64,000 nt of DNA from Planctomycetota bacterium (GTDB lineage Bacteria > Planctomycetota > Planctomycetia > Pirellulales > PALSA-1355), in assembly GCA_003389325.1 (NCBI GenBank), contig QQVE01000044.1:186001-250000 (forward strand). The letters are read 5' to 3'. This document shows, one piece after another, positions 25,445-35,089 of the stretch. Both the position numbers and the translations under genes were made by a program. The notes beneath the pieces are model-generated. The model was not told the DNA's origin, ran no database searches, and saw only the letters and a list, made by a program, of their open reading frames with translations. Numbering within the stretch: position 1 is the stretch's first letter; the number at the start of each line of letters is the position of its first letter.

Positions 25445-26713
25445 ATGAACTTCATTCTCGAAGAAGATCCCGAAGTCTGGGCCGCCGTGGCCGCCGAAAT
25501 GGATCGGCAGCAGGAGGGTCTGGAGATGATCGCCAGCGAAAACTACACCAGTCCCGCGGTCATGCAGGCCGTCGGTAGCGTGTTGACCAATAAGTATGCC
25601 GAAGGCTACCCGGGCCGCCGCTATTACGGCGGCTGCGAGCACGTCGATGTCGTCGAAGAGCTGGCGCGCACGCGGGCCAAGAAGCTGTTCGGCGCCGAGT
25701 ACGCCAACGTGCAGCCCCACTCCGGCAGCCAGGCCAACTTCGCGGTCTACATGACGGCCGTTCGCCCAGGAGACACGATCCTGGGTCTCGACCTCGCGCA
25801 CGGCGGCCACCTGACGCACGGCATGAAGCTCAACGTCTCGGGCATCCTCTACAACTTCGTCAACTACGGCGTGAAGGAAGACGACCACCGCATCGACTTC
25901 GACCAGGTCGCCAAGTTGGCGCGCGAACACAAGCCCAAGTTGATCGTTGCCGGCGCCAGCGCGTATCCGCGCGAGATTCCGCACGGCAAGTTCGCCGAGA
26001 TCGCTTGCGAAGTGGGCGCCAAGCTGTTTGTGGACATGGCCCACTACGCCGGGCTGGTGGCGGCCGGATTGCACGACAATCCCGTGGGCGTGGCCGACTT
26101 TGTCTCGACCACCACGCACAAGACGCTGCGCGGCCCGCGGGCCGGGCTCGTGCTGTGCAAGGAGGAATACGCCAAGGATCTCGACCGCTCGGTATTCCCC
26201 GGCATCCAGGGCGGCCCGCTGATGCACGTCATCGCCGGCAAGGCCATCTGCTTCGGCGAAGCCATGCGGCCCGAGTTCAAGCAATACGCACGGGCCATCA
26301 TCGACAACGCGGTCATCCTGGCCGACGCGCTGATGACCGGCGGTGCGAAGCTGGTCAGCGGCGGGACCGAGAACCATCTGCTGCTGGTCGACGTCACCCC
26401 GCTGGGCATCGGCGGCAAGCAGGCCGAAGCCGTGCTCGACCGCTGCGGTATCACGGTCAACAAGAACATGATTCCCTACGACCCCCGCAAGCCGATGGAT
26501 CCCTCGGGCATTCGTATCGGCACACCGGCGCTAACCACCCGCGGCATGGGTGGCGACGAGATGCGCAGGATCGCGGCCTGGATGCTCGAGGCGCTCAAGT
26601 CGCCCGACAACACCGACCGGCATACCCAGATTCGCGGCGAGATCTTCGACCTGTGCAACGAGTTCCCGGTGCCCGCCGATCGCCTGGCCGAAGTCGACGC
26701 CGAGGAGACCTAG
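25445..26713 (+). CDS. glyA: Serine hydroxymethyltransferase
   Basis: 422 aa from ATG 25445, preceded by AAGGA; a start seven codons upstream is less likely. It interconverts serine and glycine using tetrahydrofolate and supplies C1 units. Typical segments are [39 protein letters not shown], the PLP Lys in [13 protein letters not shown], and [13 protein letters not shown] near the end. It is intact and of family length. It is preceded by its own promoter, so it is probably transcribed alone. Confidence 0.97.
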   Translation: MNFILEEDPEVWAAVAAEMDRQQEGLEMIASENYTSPAVMQAVGSVLTNKYAEGYPGRRYYGGCEHVDVVEELARTRAKKLFGAEYANVQPHSGSQANFAVYMTAVRPGDTILGLDLAHGGHLTHGMKLNVSGILYNFVNYGVKEDDHRIDFDQVAKLAREHKPKLIVAGASAYPREIPHGKFAEIACEVGAKLFVDMAHYAGLVAAGLHDNPVGVADFVSTTTHKTLRGPRAGLVLCKEEYAKDLDRSVFPGIQGGPLMHVIAGKAICFGEAMRPEFKQYARAIIDNAVILADALMTGGAKLVSGGTENHLLLVDVTPLGIGGKQAEAVLDRCGITVNKNMIPYDPRKPMDPSGIRIGTPALTTRGMGGDEMRRIAAWMLEALKSPDNTDRHTQIRGEIFDLCNEFPVPADRLAEVDAEET

Positions 26714-26750
26714 AGCGGCGTACCGATGGGATGCCGGCCGCGAATCCCCA

Positions 26751-26779
26751 TTCTCGCCGCTTCCCGGGAGCCCTATAAT
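26751..26779 (+). promoter_or_regulatory. Candidate promoter of the response regulator gene
   Basis: A perfect TATAAT (26774-26779) lies 68 bases before the ATG. The hexamer 17 bp upstream (TTCTCG, 26751-26756) is a poor -35, so the call rests on the -10. Confidence 0.4.
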
Positions 26780-26846
26780 CAGAGGGGTTGGCCCGCGAAC
26801 CGTTTGATCTTGCGCTTCAGTGCGCGCAGCACCACGGATGTGTGTC

Positions 26847-27305
26847 ATGGCCGAAACTGCCGAAAAAAGCCGGATTCTGATCGCCGACGACAATGGTCCC
26901 AATGTCGAGCTGCTCGAAGCGTATCTCAGCGGGCTGCCCTGCGAGATCGAGATTGCCGTCGACGGCCGCGATACGCTGGCCAAGGTCGAGACGTTTCAGC
27001 CCGACTTGATCCTGCTCGACGTGATGATGCCCAAGCTGAGCGGCTTCGAGGTCTGCGAGAAGCTCAAGGCCGACCCGGCCACCCGGGGGATCATGATTTT
27101 AATGGTCACGGCGCTCAACGAACTGGGCGACATCGAGCGGGCGGTGGAAGCCGGCACCGACGACTTTCTCAGCAAGCCGGTGAACAAGCTGGAGCTGGTC
27201 AAGCGGGTGGAGAACATGCTCAAGCTGCACCACGTGACCGACGAGGTCGAGCGCCTGCGGCAGTACATCGCCCAGATGGAAGACGCGGCCGGCCCACGCT
27301 GCTAG
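26847..27305 (+). CDS. Single-domain response regulator (CheY/PleD-like receiver)
   Basis: 152 aa. The receiver domain has the paired acids in LIADDNG, the phospho-acceptor Asp in DLILLDVMMPKLSGFEVC, the Thr in MVTALNE and the Lys in LSKPVNKLEL. After the receiver there is only a ~25-residue helical tail rich in charged residues (VTDEVERLRQYIAQMED), possibly a coiled coil, with no output domain. It must act by protein contact. No histidine kinase is nearby, so the partner is unknown. Confidence 0.9.
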   Translation: MAETAEKSRILIADDNGPNVELLEAYLSGLPCEIEIAVDGRDTLAKVETFQPDLILLDVMMPKLSGFEVCEKLKADPATRGIMILMVTALNELGDIERAVEAGTDDFLSKPVNKLELVKRVENMLKLHHVTDEVERLRQYIAQMEDAAGPRC

Positions 27306-27344
27306 CTCTGCCGGCGCATGCATCGCGCGGCCGCGCGAGTGACC

Positions 27345-27374
27345 TTGCTCGCCGAGCCCCATCTGCGGTATACG
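27345..27374 (+). promoter_or_regulatory. Candidate promoter of the glycosyltransferase gene
   Basis: TTGCTC (27345-27350), an 18-bp spacer and TATACG (27369-27374), about 70 bases before the ATG at 27445. Moderate match only. Confidence 0.35.
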
Positions 27375-27444
27375 GGGGCCTCGATCAGGCCTGGTAGCTA
27401 GCATCTCCTGCGTTTCCAAGACCCTTCATGGACAAGGACGTCCC

Positions 27445-28287
27445 ATGTCGCGCGCCATCGTGGTCGTGCCCTGCTACAACGAGGCCAAACGGCTCAACAT
27501 GCGGGCCATTCAGGATTTCGGCCGCCGCACCGACACAGCCGAGCTGCTGTTCGTCAACGACGGCAGCCGCGACGAAACGCTCGAGCTGCTCGAGCATCTC
27601 AACGCCGCCAATCCGCGCCGCTTCAGCTTTCTGCACCTGGTGAAGAACTCGGGCAAGGCCGAAGCCGTGCGCCAGGGCCTGCTGCTGGCCATCCGCTCCG
27701 GCGCCGACTACGTGGGCTACTGGGACGCCGATCTGGCCACACCGCTGTCGGATATCGAGCCCTTTTGCCGCGTGCTCGACAACCAACCGCACGTCCACGC
27801 CGTGCTGGGCAGCCGCATGCCGCTGTTGGGTCGTCACATCGAGAGGCAAGCGCTGCGCCGCGCGCTGGGCCGAGTCTTTGCCCGGGTGGCATCGCTTGCG
27901 TTGGGGCTGCGCATTTTCGACACGCAATGCGGGGCCAAGCTATTCCGCGTCACGCCGGAGATGGTCGCCGTGTTCGAGCGTCCATTTCTGACCAACTGGA
28001 TTTTCGACGTCGAGATCCTGGCCCGCATGAAGCGTTGCCGCTGCGCCGCGGGGCGGCCGGCCCTGGAACAGGTGCTCTACGAGTATCCGCTCGACCGCTG
28101 GCGCGACGTGGCCGGATCGACGGTCAAGTCGAGCGACTTCGGCAAAGCCGTGTTTGAAATGGCGCGCATCTATTGGACGTATCTGCGTCCCGGCGCCCCG
28201 GCGTTCGCGGTTCAACCCGATGCCGAAGGACGCGTGCTCTCGCCTGCACCGCCCCGCGGACCGCGCTCCGATCAAAGGGCCGCATAA
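27445..28287 (+). CDS. Family 2 glycosyltransferase, dolichyl-phosphate glucosyltransferase-like
   Basis: 280 aa with AAGGACG upstream of the ATG. GT2 fold: VVVPCYNEAKRL, LLFVNDGSRDET, NSGKAEAVRQG, and the DxD-type metal site in GYWDADLATPL. Further motifs LGSRMPLLGR and FDTQCGAKLFR match the DPG-synthase-like branch, which transfers a sugar to a polyprenyl phosphate. There is no membrane anchor. Acceptor and sugar are not known. Neighbours give no pathway clue. Confidence 0.82.
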   Translation: MSRAIVVVPCYNEAKRLNMRAIQDFGRRTDTAELLFVNDGSRDETLELLEHLNAANPRRFSFLHLVKNSGKAEAVRQGLLLAIRSGADYVGYWDADLATPLSDIEPFCRVLDNQPHVHAVLGSRMPLLGRHIERQALRRALGRVFARVASLALGLRIFDTQCGAKLFRVTPEMVAVFERPFLTNWIFDVEILARMKRCRCAAGRPALEQVLYEYPLDRWRDVAGSTVKSSDFGKAVFEMARIYWTYLRPGAPAFAVQPDAEGRVLSPAPPRGPRSDQRAA

Positions 28288-28452
28288 TAGCGCGCCGGCC
28301 GCTCCGAAGGCGCGACGGCTCTCGCCGCGGATAAAAGCCCTTGGGGCCCGCTTGCCTTGCCGTGCGGCGGAGTCGTCAGCTATGCTGGAAAGGAGGGGAA
28401 TTCACGTTTTTCGGGGAAGATTCCCACGGATCGTGCGGCCATGAGGTGGTCG

Positions 28453-30255
28453 ATGAAGCGGGCGACAATTTTTGCGGTGCTGCTCCTCTTGGCGGCCGGT
28501 ACGCGTGCGGCTGCGGAAAGCGACGATGCAACGGCCGCGACCGAGGGGAAGGTCGCGTCGCTGATCGAGCAGTTGGGCGATCCGGAATTCGCCGTTCGCG
28601 AGCGGGCCCAGCAGCAGTTGATCAAGCTCGGCTTCGATGCTTTCGACGCGCTGGTCGAGGCCGAAGACAATCCCGATCCGGAAATCGCCCTGCAGGCCGG
28701 TTTCCTGGTGCGGCACATTCGCTCGCAGTGGACGCGCGACACCGACCCGCGCGCCATTCGCAAGATTTTGGAAGACTACGAGGCGTTGGGCGACGACGAA
28801 CGGCTGCCGAAGATCAAGGAGTTGGCCGCCTTGCCCGACGATCAAGGCCTCGAGTGGCTTTGCCGCCTGGTGCGTTTCGAGAAGTCGCCGGTGCTGTCGA
28901 AGCAGGCGGCGCTGGCGATCATGGAACGGAAGCCGGCCGACGAAGCGGCATGGGACCATCGGGCCGAGGTGATACACCGCGAACTGTCGCGCGCCCGCCG
29001 ACCGGCGGCTCAGTGGTTGGACGCCTACCTGAAGATGCACGAAGACCCCGCGGCGGGGATCGACCGCTGGGCCGAGCTGGCCACCTCCGAACAAGAGATC
29101 TTGGCGCAGCACCCGCGCCAATCGAGCAGCCAGATCGTGTCGGCGCTGTTGCGCCGCCAGGTGGAAACGCTCGACGCGCTAGAGCGCTCTGACGAAACCG
29201 CGGCGGTGCTGCGCCGCATGGTGATGTGCGAGCGGGGCGATTCCTCGTCGCTGGTCGAGTTGATCAACTGGCTCGTCCAGCGCAAGTCTTGGGACGCCGT
29301 GGATCTGGTGGCCGAGCGCTTCGCCGCCAGCTTCGAAGTCGACGCCATCCTGATGTATACGCTTTGCGAGGCACGACTCGCCCAGGGTAATCGCGAGCTA
29401 GCCGATGCCACCGCCAAGCGGGCTCTCGAGATTCACGGCGACAGCCAGCAAGAACACCTGGAGTTGGCCCGACGCTTGACGACGCACGGCCTTTCGCGAT
29501 GGGCTTCGTATGAATTGCGGCACGTGATCGGTCTGGGGCCCACCGGGTCGCCTTGGGATACCGACGCTCGCCGCTGGCTGGCCACGTATTACCACGACAA
29601 GCACCGCGACCTGGAAGCCGGCGACTTGTTGCGCCAGTTGCTCGATGCGGTCGAAAGCGATCCCGCCGTGAAGCAACGCGTGCGCGCGGCCCATCAACAG
29701 CAGCCCGAAGTGGGGCTGGCCACGCTGCGCTCGGACATGAACTTCTATTTGGCTTCCCACGCGGCCCGCGAAGGCAATCTCGAGGAGCAGCGGCGGCTGC
29801 TCGATTTGTCGCTCGAGCAGAATCGCTCAAACGTCGAGGCGATCATCGCCTTGTACGAGATCACCGGCGATGATCCCGAGAAACGAGCAGAGCTGGCCAA
29901 GTACAGTGCCGACTTCATCGAATACTGCCGCTCGCGGATCGACGCCGATCCCAACGACCCGACCTACTACAACCAGATCGCCTGGCTGGTGGCCAACACC
30001 GAAGGCGACGTCGACGAAGCGATTGAGCTCTCACAGCAATCGGTCGACCTGGCACGCGAGGCGGGCGACTCCCCGTCGCGATTGGGCGGGCTGCTCGACA
30101 CGCTGGCCCATTGCTACTTCGCCAAGGGCAACTATGCCGCCGCCGTGCGCACCCAAGAAGAAGCCGCCTTGCTCGACCCGGGTACCGACGCGATCGACCG
30201 GGCGCTTGCGCGCTTTCGCGAGCATCTCGATCGTCAGAACCGCGAGAAAGAGTAG
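28453..30255 (+). CDS. Exported repeat protein with C-terminal TPR region
   Basis: 600 aa. ATG 28453 is chosen because GAGGTGG lies six bases upstream, which is better than the ATG at 28441. The signal peptide (MKRATIFAVLLLLAAGTRAAA) is clear. Residues ~35-80 contain LGDPEFAVRERAQQQLIKLG, a HEAT-like unit common in planctomycete exported proteins. The rest is alpha-helical, ending in TPR-like pairs (DEAIELSQQSVDLAREAGD; YFAKGNYAAAVRTQEEAALLDPG). No catalytic motif is visible. Probably a periplasmic scaffold or binding protein of unknown partner. Confidence 0.75.
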   Translation: MKRATIFAVLLLLAAGTRAAAESDDATAATEGKVASLIEQLGDPEFAVRERAQQQLIKLGFDAFDALVEAEDNPDPEIALQAGFLVRHIRSQWTRDTDPRAIRKILEDYEALGDDERLPKIKELAALPDDQGLEWLCRLVRFEKSPVLSKQAALAIMERKPADEAAWDHRAEVIHRELSRARRPAAQWLDAYLKMHEDPAAGIDRWAELATSEQEILAQHPRQSSSQIVSALLRRQVETLDALERSDETAAVLRRMVMCERGDSSSLVELINWLVQRKSWDAVDLVAERFAASFEVDAILMYTLCEARLAQGNRELADATAKRALEIHGDSQQEHLELARRLTTHGLSRWASYELRHVIGLGPTGSPWDTDARRWLATYYHDKHRDLEAGDLLRQLLDAVESDPAVKQRVRAAHQQQPEVGLATLRSDMNFYLASHAAREGNLEEQRRLLDLSLEQNRSNVEAIIALYEITGDDPEKRAELAKYSADFIEYCRSRIDADPNDPTYYNQIAWLVANTEGDVDEAIELSQQSVDLAREAGDSPSRLGGLLDTLAHCYFAKGNYAAAVRTQEEAALLDPGTDAIDRALARFREHLDRQNREKE

Positions 30256-30282
30256 ACGCCAAGCGCGCTTCGGGGTCTCCAC

Positions 30283-31122
30283 ATGATGTCCGACCCGGCC
30301 AACCCGTCCTTGCCCTCACCGCGCCGCGTTCGCGCCGGTCAGGTGGAGCTGAGCGTGCTCGACGTGGGTCGCGGCATGCCCGTCGTGCTGGTGCACGGAT
30401 TTCCGCTGGACTACACCATGTGGGAAGCCCAGATTGCCTTCCTGGGATCGCGCTTGCGGGTGATCGCCCCCGACCTGCGCGGCTTCGGCGCCAGCGACGT
30501 CACGCCCGGCACGGCTTCGATGTCTCAAATGGCCGATGACCTGGCGGCACTGCTCGATGCGCTGGATATCGATGAACCCGTAGTGATTTGCGGACTGTCG
30601 ATGGGCGGCTACGTGGCGCTGGAGTTCTGGCGCCGGCACGCGGCTCGCCTGCGGGCGCTGGTGTTCTGCGATACGCGTGCCGCGGCCGACGCGCCCGCCG
30701 CAGCCGAGGCGCGGCTCGAGACGGCCCAGCGCATCTTGAGCGAAGGGACCGGCCCTTTGGCCGAAGGCATGCTGCCGAAGCTGTTTGCGGCCGAAACGCT
30801 CGAGCACAGCGCCGACGTGACCGGAGCTGCCCGGCAAGTCGTGTTGAACACGCCGCCCGAGGGAGCCGCCGCGGCGCTGCGCGGCATGCGCGAGCGCAGC
30901 GACTTCACCGACGCGCTGTCGGAAATCGCCGTCCCCACGCTCGTGATCGTGGGTGAGCAGGACGTAATTTCGCCCGTGGACGAAATGCGAGACATGGCCG
31001 CGGGTATTCCGAACGCCGAGTTCGTGATTCTCCCCTCGGCGGGGCATATGTCGCCGATGGAAAATCCCGCCGGCTTCAACGAAGCCATCGAGCAGTTTCT
31101 GACGCGCGTCGAGCGCTCCTAG
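30283..31122 (+). CDS. Alpha/beta-fold hydrolase
   Basis: 279 aa. The oxyanion segment is VVLVHGFPLD, the nucleophile Ser106 lies in GLSMGGYVALEFW, the acid Asp in VGEQDVISP, and the catalytic His in SAGHMSPMENP. The cap region is of the size found in 3-oxoadipate enol-lactonase-like and haloperoxidase-like esterases, but the substrate cannot be named. It starts 28 bp after the TPR gene and may be co-transcribed. No signal peptide. Confidence 0.83.
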   Translation: MMSDPANPSLPSPRRVRAGQVELSVLDVGRGMPVVLVHGFPLDYTMWEAQIAFLGSRLRVIAPDLRGFGASDVTPGTASMSQMADDLAALLDALDIDEPVVICGLSMGGYVALEFWRRHAARLRALVFCDTRAAADAPAAAEARLETAQRILSEGTGPLAEGMLPKLFAAETLEHSADVTGAARQVVLNTPPEGAAAALRGMRERSDFTDALSEIAVPTLVIVGEQDVISPVDEMRDMAAGIPNAEFVILPSAGHMSPMENPAGFNEAIEQFLTRVERS

Positions 31123-31261
31123 CCCCCCGTAACCCTACCCGCCAGATCACACCATCCCCGCAATCAATAGCGGCAGTCCAGCCTCATCGAAGGTTCTTCT
31201 CGCCGCGACGGCGCCGAATTTTCAGCAAACGAAGAGCTCTCGCTCGCGCCTCGGGTTAACA

Positions 31262-32623
31262 TTGAGGAAGAACACCAGAGACCTCGCGGTGCCCGATAAG
31301 AAACCCAGTACTCCCGCCGCACCTTCGATCGTGGCCGACGTCGCCTGCACTGGCTGCGGCTGCGTGTGCGATGATATCGACCTGGTCGTCGAGTCGGGCC
31401 GCATTGCCGAGGCGCGCCGCGCGTGCACCCTGGGCGAGGCCTGGTTCATCGGGCAGGCGGATCCATCGCCGCCGGCCTGCCTCATCGAAGGCCAACAGGC
31501 CGAATTGGCCGACGGCATCGACCGGGCCGCACAGATACTGGCCTCGGCACGCTATCCGCTCTTTTACGGGCTGCGTCACACCAGCAGCGAAGCCCAGCAA
31601 GCGGCCGCCAGTCTGGCCGACGTGGTCGGCGGCATCCTCGATACGCCCACCAGCACGCATCACGGTCCCTGGGGCGTGTCGTTCCAGGGCGTCGGCGAGG
31701 TCACCAGCTCGTTGGGCGAAGTGGCCAACCGCGGCGACTTGATCATCTTCTGGGGCGTCGACCCGGTGGTCTCGCATCCGCGGCACTTCGAACGCTATAG
31801 CCTCTTCCCCAAGGGAATGTTCGTGCCGCGCGGCCGGCAGGACCGCACGGTGGTGGTCGTCGACGTCGAACGCACCGCGAGCGCCGACGAAGCTGACTTG
31901 TTCTTGGAGGTGCCGCGCCATCGGGACTTCGAGGCCCTGTGGACGCTACGAGCCCTGGCCGCCGACTGCCAGCTCGAGCCGCAACAGGTGCTCGAGGCCA
32001 CCGGGCGGCCGCTTGCCGATTGGCAGAACCTGATGGACCGCATGAAGCGTGCCCGCTTCGGCGTGATCTTCTTCGGCACCGGCCTGGCCATGACCGAAGG
32101 CAAGCACCTCAACAGCGAAGCCCTGCTGGCAGTGGTGCGCGAGATGAATGCCCACACCCGCTTCGTCGCCAAGACGATGCGCGGCCCCGGCAACGTGACG
32201 GGCGCCGAAAACGTGTTGGCCTGGCGCACCGGCTTTTCTTTCGCGGTCAACCTGGCGCGAGGCTATCCGCGTTTCAACCCGGGCGAATACTCGGCCGACG
32301 ACGTGTTGGCCCGCGGCGAGGCCGATGCGGCCGTGATCGTGCAGTGCGACGTCAGCGAAGATTTCGGCGACCAGGCCCGGCGGCACCTGGCGGCGATCCC
32401 GCACGTCGTCATCGATCACCGACCTACCGAAACGACTCGCGCGGCCACGGTGGCCTTTCACACAGCCACGGCCGGCATCCACACCGGCGGAACCGTCTAT
32501 CGCATGGACGACGTGCCGCTGCCGCTGCGGCCGGCGCTTGCCTCGCCTCTGGAAGGCGATCTCGAAATCCTCGAGCGCATCGAAATGCGCGTTCGTCAAT
32601 TGCAGTCTTCTGCCGCGAGCTGA
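31262..32623 (+). CDS. fhcB: Formyltransferase/hydrolase complex subunit B (formylmethanofuran dehydrogenase subunit B homologue)
   Basis: 453 aa from TTG 31262; GTG 31289 is an alternative start. The N-terminus has Cys29, Cys32, Cys36 (CTGCGCVC) and Cys55 (RACTLGEAWF), which fit the FeS ligands of the FwdB/FmdB family. The next motif, FYGLRHTSSEAQ, has Ser109 where I expect the tungsten- or molybdenum-binding Cys/Sec of archaeal FwdB, as reported for the bacterial complex, which works as a formyl hydrolase. Later motifs include GPWGVSFQGVGE, WGVDPVVSHPRH and GPGNVTGAENVLAWRTG. It is followed four bases later by fhcA. Confidence 0.9.
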   Translation: MRKNTRDLAVPDKKPSTPAAPSIVADVACTGCGCVCDDIDLVVESGRIAEARRACTLGEAWFIGQADPSPPACLIEGQQAELADGIDRAAQILASARYPLFYGLRHTSSEAQQAAASLADVVGGILDTPTSTHHGPWGVSFQGVGEVTSSLGEVANRGDLIIFWGVDPVVSHPRHFERYSLFPKGMFVPRGRQDRTVVVVDVERTASADEADLFLEVPRHRDFEALWTLRALAADCQLEPQQVLEATGRPLADWQNLMDRMKRARFGVIFFGTGLAMTEGKHLNSEALLAVVREMNAHTRFVAKTMRGPGNVTGAENVLAWRTGFSFAVNLARGYPRFNPGEYSADDVLARGEADAAVIVQCDVSEDFGDQARRHLAAIPHVVIDHRPTETTRAATVAFHTATAGIHTGGTVYRMDDVPLPLRPALASPLEGDLEILERIEMRVRQLQSSAAS

Positions 32624-32627
32624 ATCC

Positions 32628-34289
32628 GTGCCTCCGAACTATCTCAAAATCGCTGGCGGCACGGTCTACGACCCGCGACACGGCGTCGACGGGCAGGTGC
32701 GCGATTTGTGGATTGCCGACGGCAAGATCGTCGACGCACCGCGCGATTCCAAGGTGCGGCCGAGCAAGACGATCGATGCCGCCGGGCTGGTGGTCATGCC
32801 CGGCGGAGTCGACATGCACTGCCACATCGCAGGGCCCAAGGTGAACGTGGCCCGCAAGATGCGTCCCGAGGAGAAGCGCGTGGCCCCGCCGGTCGAGCGC
32901 ACCGCGACGACGCACAGCGGTACGATGGGCAGCGTGCCCAGCACGTTCGCCACGGGCTACAAGTATGCCGGCATGGGCTACACCTCGGCCTTCGACGCCG
33001 CGATTCCGCCGCTGGCCGCCCGGCACGCCCACGAGGAGTTCGCCGACACGCCCTGCATCGACAAGGGCTTTTATCTGCTGGTGGGCAACAACCAGTACAT
33101 CATGCGGGCGATTCAAGAGCGCGAGCCGGCGCGGCTGAAGGCCTTCCTCGGCTGGCTGCTCTCGGCCGCCGGAGGTTACGCGCCCAAGATCGTCAATCCC
33201 GGCGGGGTGGAAGTCTGGAAGCAGCACCCATCGGGCAACGTCGACGATCTCGACACGCGCGTCGACTATTTCGACGTGACGCCGCGCGGCATCATCCGCG
33301 GCATCGCCCAGGCCGCCGACGAGCTGAAGCTGCCGCATCGCGTGCACATCCACTGCAACAACCTCGGCCTGCCGGGCAACTGGACGACGACGCTCGAGAC
33401 GATGAAGGCCCTGGAAGGCTTTGGCGGACACCTGACGCACATCCAATTCCACAGCTACGGCGGCGGTTCGGGCGACGAAGACACCTTCAACTCCAAAGTC
33501 GTTCCGCTGGCCGACTACGTCAACGCCCACAGCAACCTCACTGTCGACGTGGGCCAGGTGCTGTTCGGCGAAACGACCAGCATGACCGGCGACAGCCCGC
33601 TGGGCTACTACTTGAGCAACGTCTACAAGACCAAGTGGTTCTCCGCCGAAACGGAGATGGAATCGGGCTGCGGCATCGCGCCCATCGAATACAAGAACAA
33701 GAACCTGATCAACGCGCTGCAGTGGGCCATCGGGCTGGAGTGGTTCCTGCTGGTCGACGATCCATGGCGCGTGGTGATGAGCACCGATCATCCCAACGGC
33801 GGCTCGTTTCTGGCCTATCCGCAGATCATCCGCCTGCTGATGGACCGCACCTGGCGGCGCGACGCGCTGGCCTCGGTGCACCCGCTGGTGCGCGAGCGCT
33901 CGACACTGGCCGATCTCGATCGCGAGTACTCGCTGTACGAAATCTGCATCATCACCCGGGCCGCGCCGGCGAAGATTCTCGGCCTCGATCACAAAGGGCA
34001 CTTGGGCCCGGGGGCCGATGCCGACATCACGATCTACACGCCCGACGACAATCCACAGACGATGTTTGAGCTGCCGCGGTTCGTTATCAAGGGCGGCCAG
34101 GTGATCGTCGAGCAGGGCGAGCTGCGCGAATCGACGTTCGGCAAGACGCTGCACGTGACTCCCGACTACGACAAGGACGTGGAAGCCGATATCGCGAAGT
34201 GGTTCGAGGACTACTACTCGATCCGCTTCCGCAACTATCCGGTCGGCGAAGAGTATCTGCACGAGCACGAAACCGTGCCGTGCCAATAA
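32628..34289 (+). CDS. fhcA: Formyltransferase/hydrolase complex subunit A (amidohydrolase, formylmethanofuran dehydrogenase subunit A homologue)
   Basis: 553 aa from GTG 32628, four bases after the fhcB stop. It is a zinc amidohydrolase of the FwdA/FhcA group: VVMPGGVDMHCHIAGPKVN holds the first metal-binding His pair. Further metal and substrate motifs are MGYTSAFDAAIPP, HRVHIHCNNLGLPGN, HIQFHSYGG and MSTDHPNGG. It hydrolyses the formyl carrier to release formate. With fhcB here and fhcC at 9763, it indicates tetrahydromethanopterin/methanofuran-type formaldehyde oxidation, known in some planctomycetes. fhcD (formyltransferase) was not found. Confidence 0.93.
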   Translation: MPPNYLKIAGGTVYDPRHGVDGQVRDLWIADGKIVDAPRDSKVRPSKTIDAAGLVVMPGGVDMHCHIAGPKVNVARKMRPEEKRVAPPVERTATTHSGTMGSVPSTFATGYKYAGMGYTSAFDAAIPPLAARHAHEEFADTPCIDKGFYLLVGNNQYIMRAIQEREPARLKAFLGWLLSAAGGYAPKIVNPGGVEVWKQHPSGNVDDLDTRVDYFDVTPRGIIRGIAQAADELKLPHRVHIHCNNLGLPGNWTTTLETMKALEGFGGHLTHIQFHSYGGGSGDEDTFNSKVVPLADYVNAHSNLTVDVGQVLFGETTSMTGDSPLGYYLSNVYKTKWFSAETEMESGCGIAPIEYKNKNLINALQWAIGLEWFLLVDDPWRVVMSTDHPNGGSFLAYPQIIRLLMDRTWRRDALASVHPLVRERSTLADLDREYSLYEICIITRAAPAKILGLDHKGHLGPGADADITIYTPDDNPQTMFELPRFVIKGGQVIVEQGELRESTFGKTLHVTPDYDKDVEADIAKWFEDYYSIRFRNYPVGEEYLHEHETVPCQ

Positions 34290-34310
34290 GCGGTGCCCGC
34301 ACGCAGGCAA

Positions 34311-34946
34311 CTATACTTGCAGTTGCGCCAGCACATCGGGCGCCGCCGCATAGCCGGCACTTTCAAGTGCCGCGACATACTCACCCGGCGTGTTCACGTT
34401 CCTCAGTGAGTCGAGCTGCGGATCGACGTCGCGCAACTCGCTCTCCTCGACCCGGCGCGTGGCCACCACGTCGAACAGGTCCGCCGCCCGCAGCCGATCG
34501 GTGGCTAATAGCACCTCGATCACGTCGACCAGGCTCTTGCGGTAGACGGCCGCCAACGGATGCAGGAAGCCGTCGCTGTTGGGCACCGCCGCGGCGTCCT
34601 CGCCCAACAACTCGAACATCCGTCGCACCAGCGCCGGCTCGAGCAGCGGCACGTCGCAGCCGGTAGCGAAAGCCGCTTCAACGTCGTCGGGCAGGGCCGC
34701 CAACGCGGCGGCGATTCCCTCGAGCGGTCCGCGCTGCGGTCGGGCATCGCGAGCGACCAGAACCCCTGCGGGCAGCGGCGGAAGTTCCTGCTCGACGGCG
34801 GCAGCCACGACGATCGACTCGCACGCTTCGCCGGCCAGACGCACGATGCGGCCCAACATGCTCTCGGGCCCGAAGGGCAGCGCCAGCTTCGGCAGTCCCA
34901 TCCGGCTGCTGCGCCCGCCGCACAAGATGATCGCCCCTCGCCGCAT
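34311..34946 (-). CDS. mobA: Molybdenum cofactor guanylyltransferase
   Basis: 211 aa from ATG 34946, preceded by GGGGAG; the same frame is open far upstream but without family similarity. The nucleotide-binding N-terminus is AIILCGGRSSRMGLPKLALP, and GCDVPLLEP holds the metal-binding Asp. It joins GMP to molybdopterin to make the guanine dinucleotide cofactor. It converges on fhcA with a 21-bp gap. The link with the Fhc complex is uncertain, because bacterial Fhc is thought not to use the metal cofactor. Confidence 0.85.
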   Translation of the reverse strand: MRRGAIILCGGRSSRMGLPKLALPFGPESMLGRIVRLAGEACESIVVAAAVEQELPPLPAGVLVARDARPQRGPLEGIAAALAALPDDVEAAFATGCDVPLLEPALVRRMFELLGEDAAAVPNSDGFLHPLAAVYRKSLVDVIEVLLATDRLRAADLFDVVATRRVEESELRDVDPQLDSLRNVNTPGEYVAALESAGYAAAPDVLAQLQV

Positions 34947-35089
34947 CGCATCGCTCCCCAGTAGCAGGCTCACTCCGTGAGCCGTAGCAGCGCCCAGTGT
35001 AGACGTTTCCCTCACCCCTGGGCAGCACCTGTTTCCGCCAAGCGGTGAAGAAGGCGCTCGGCCGCGGCCCGCAGCGGGAGCCCGCTGCT

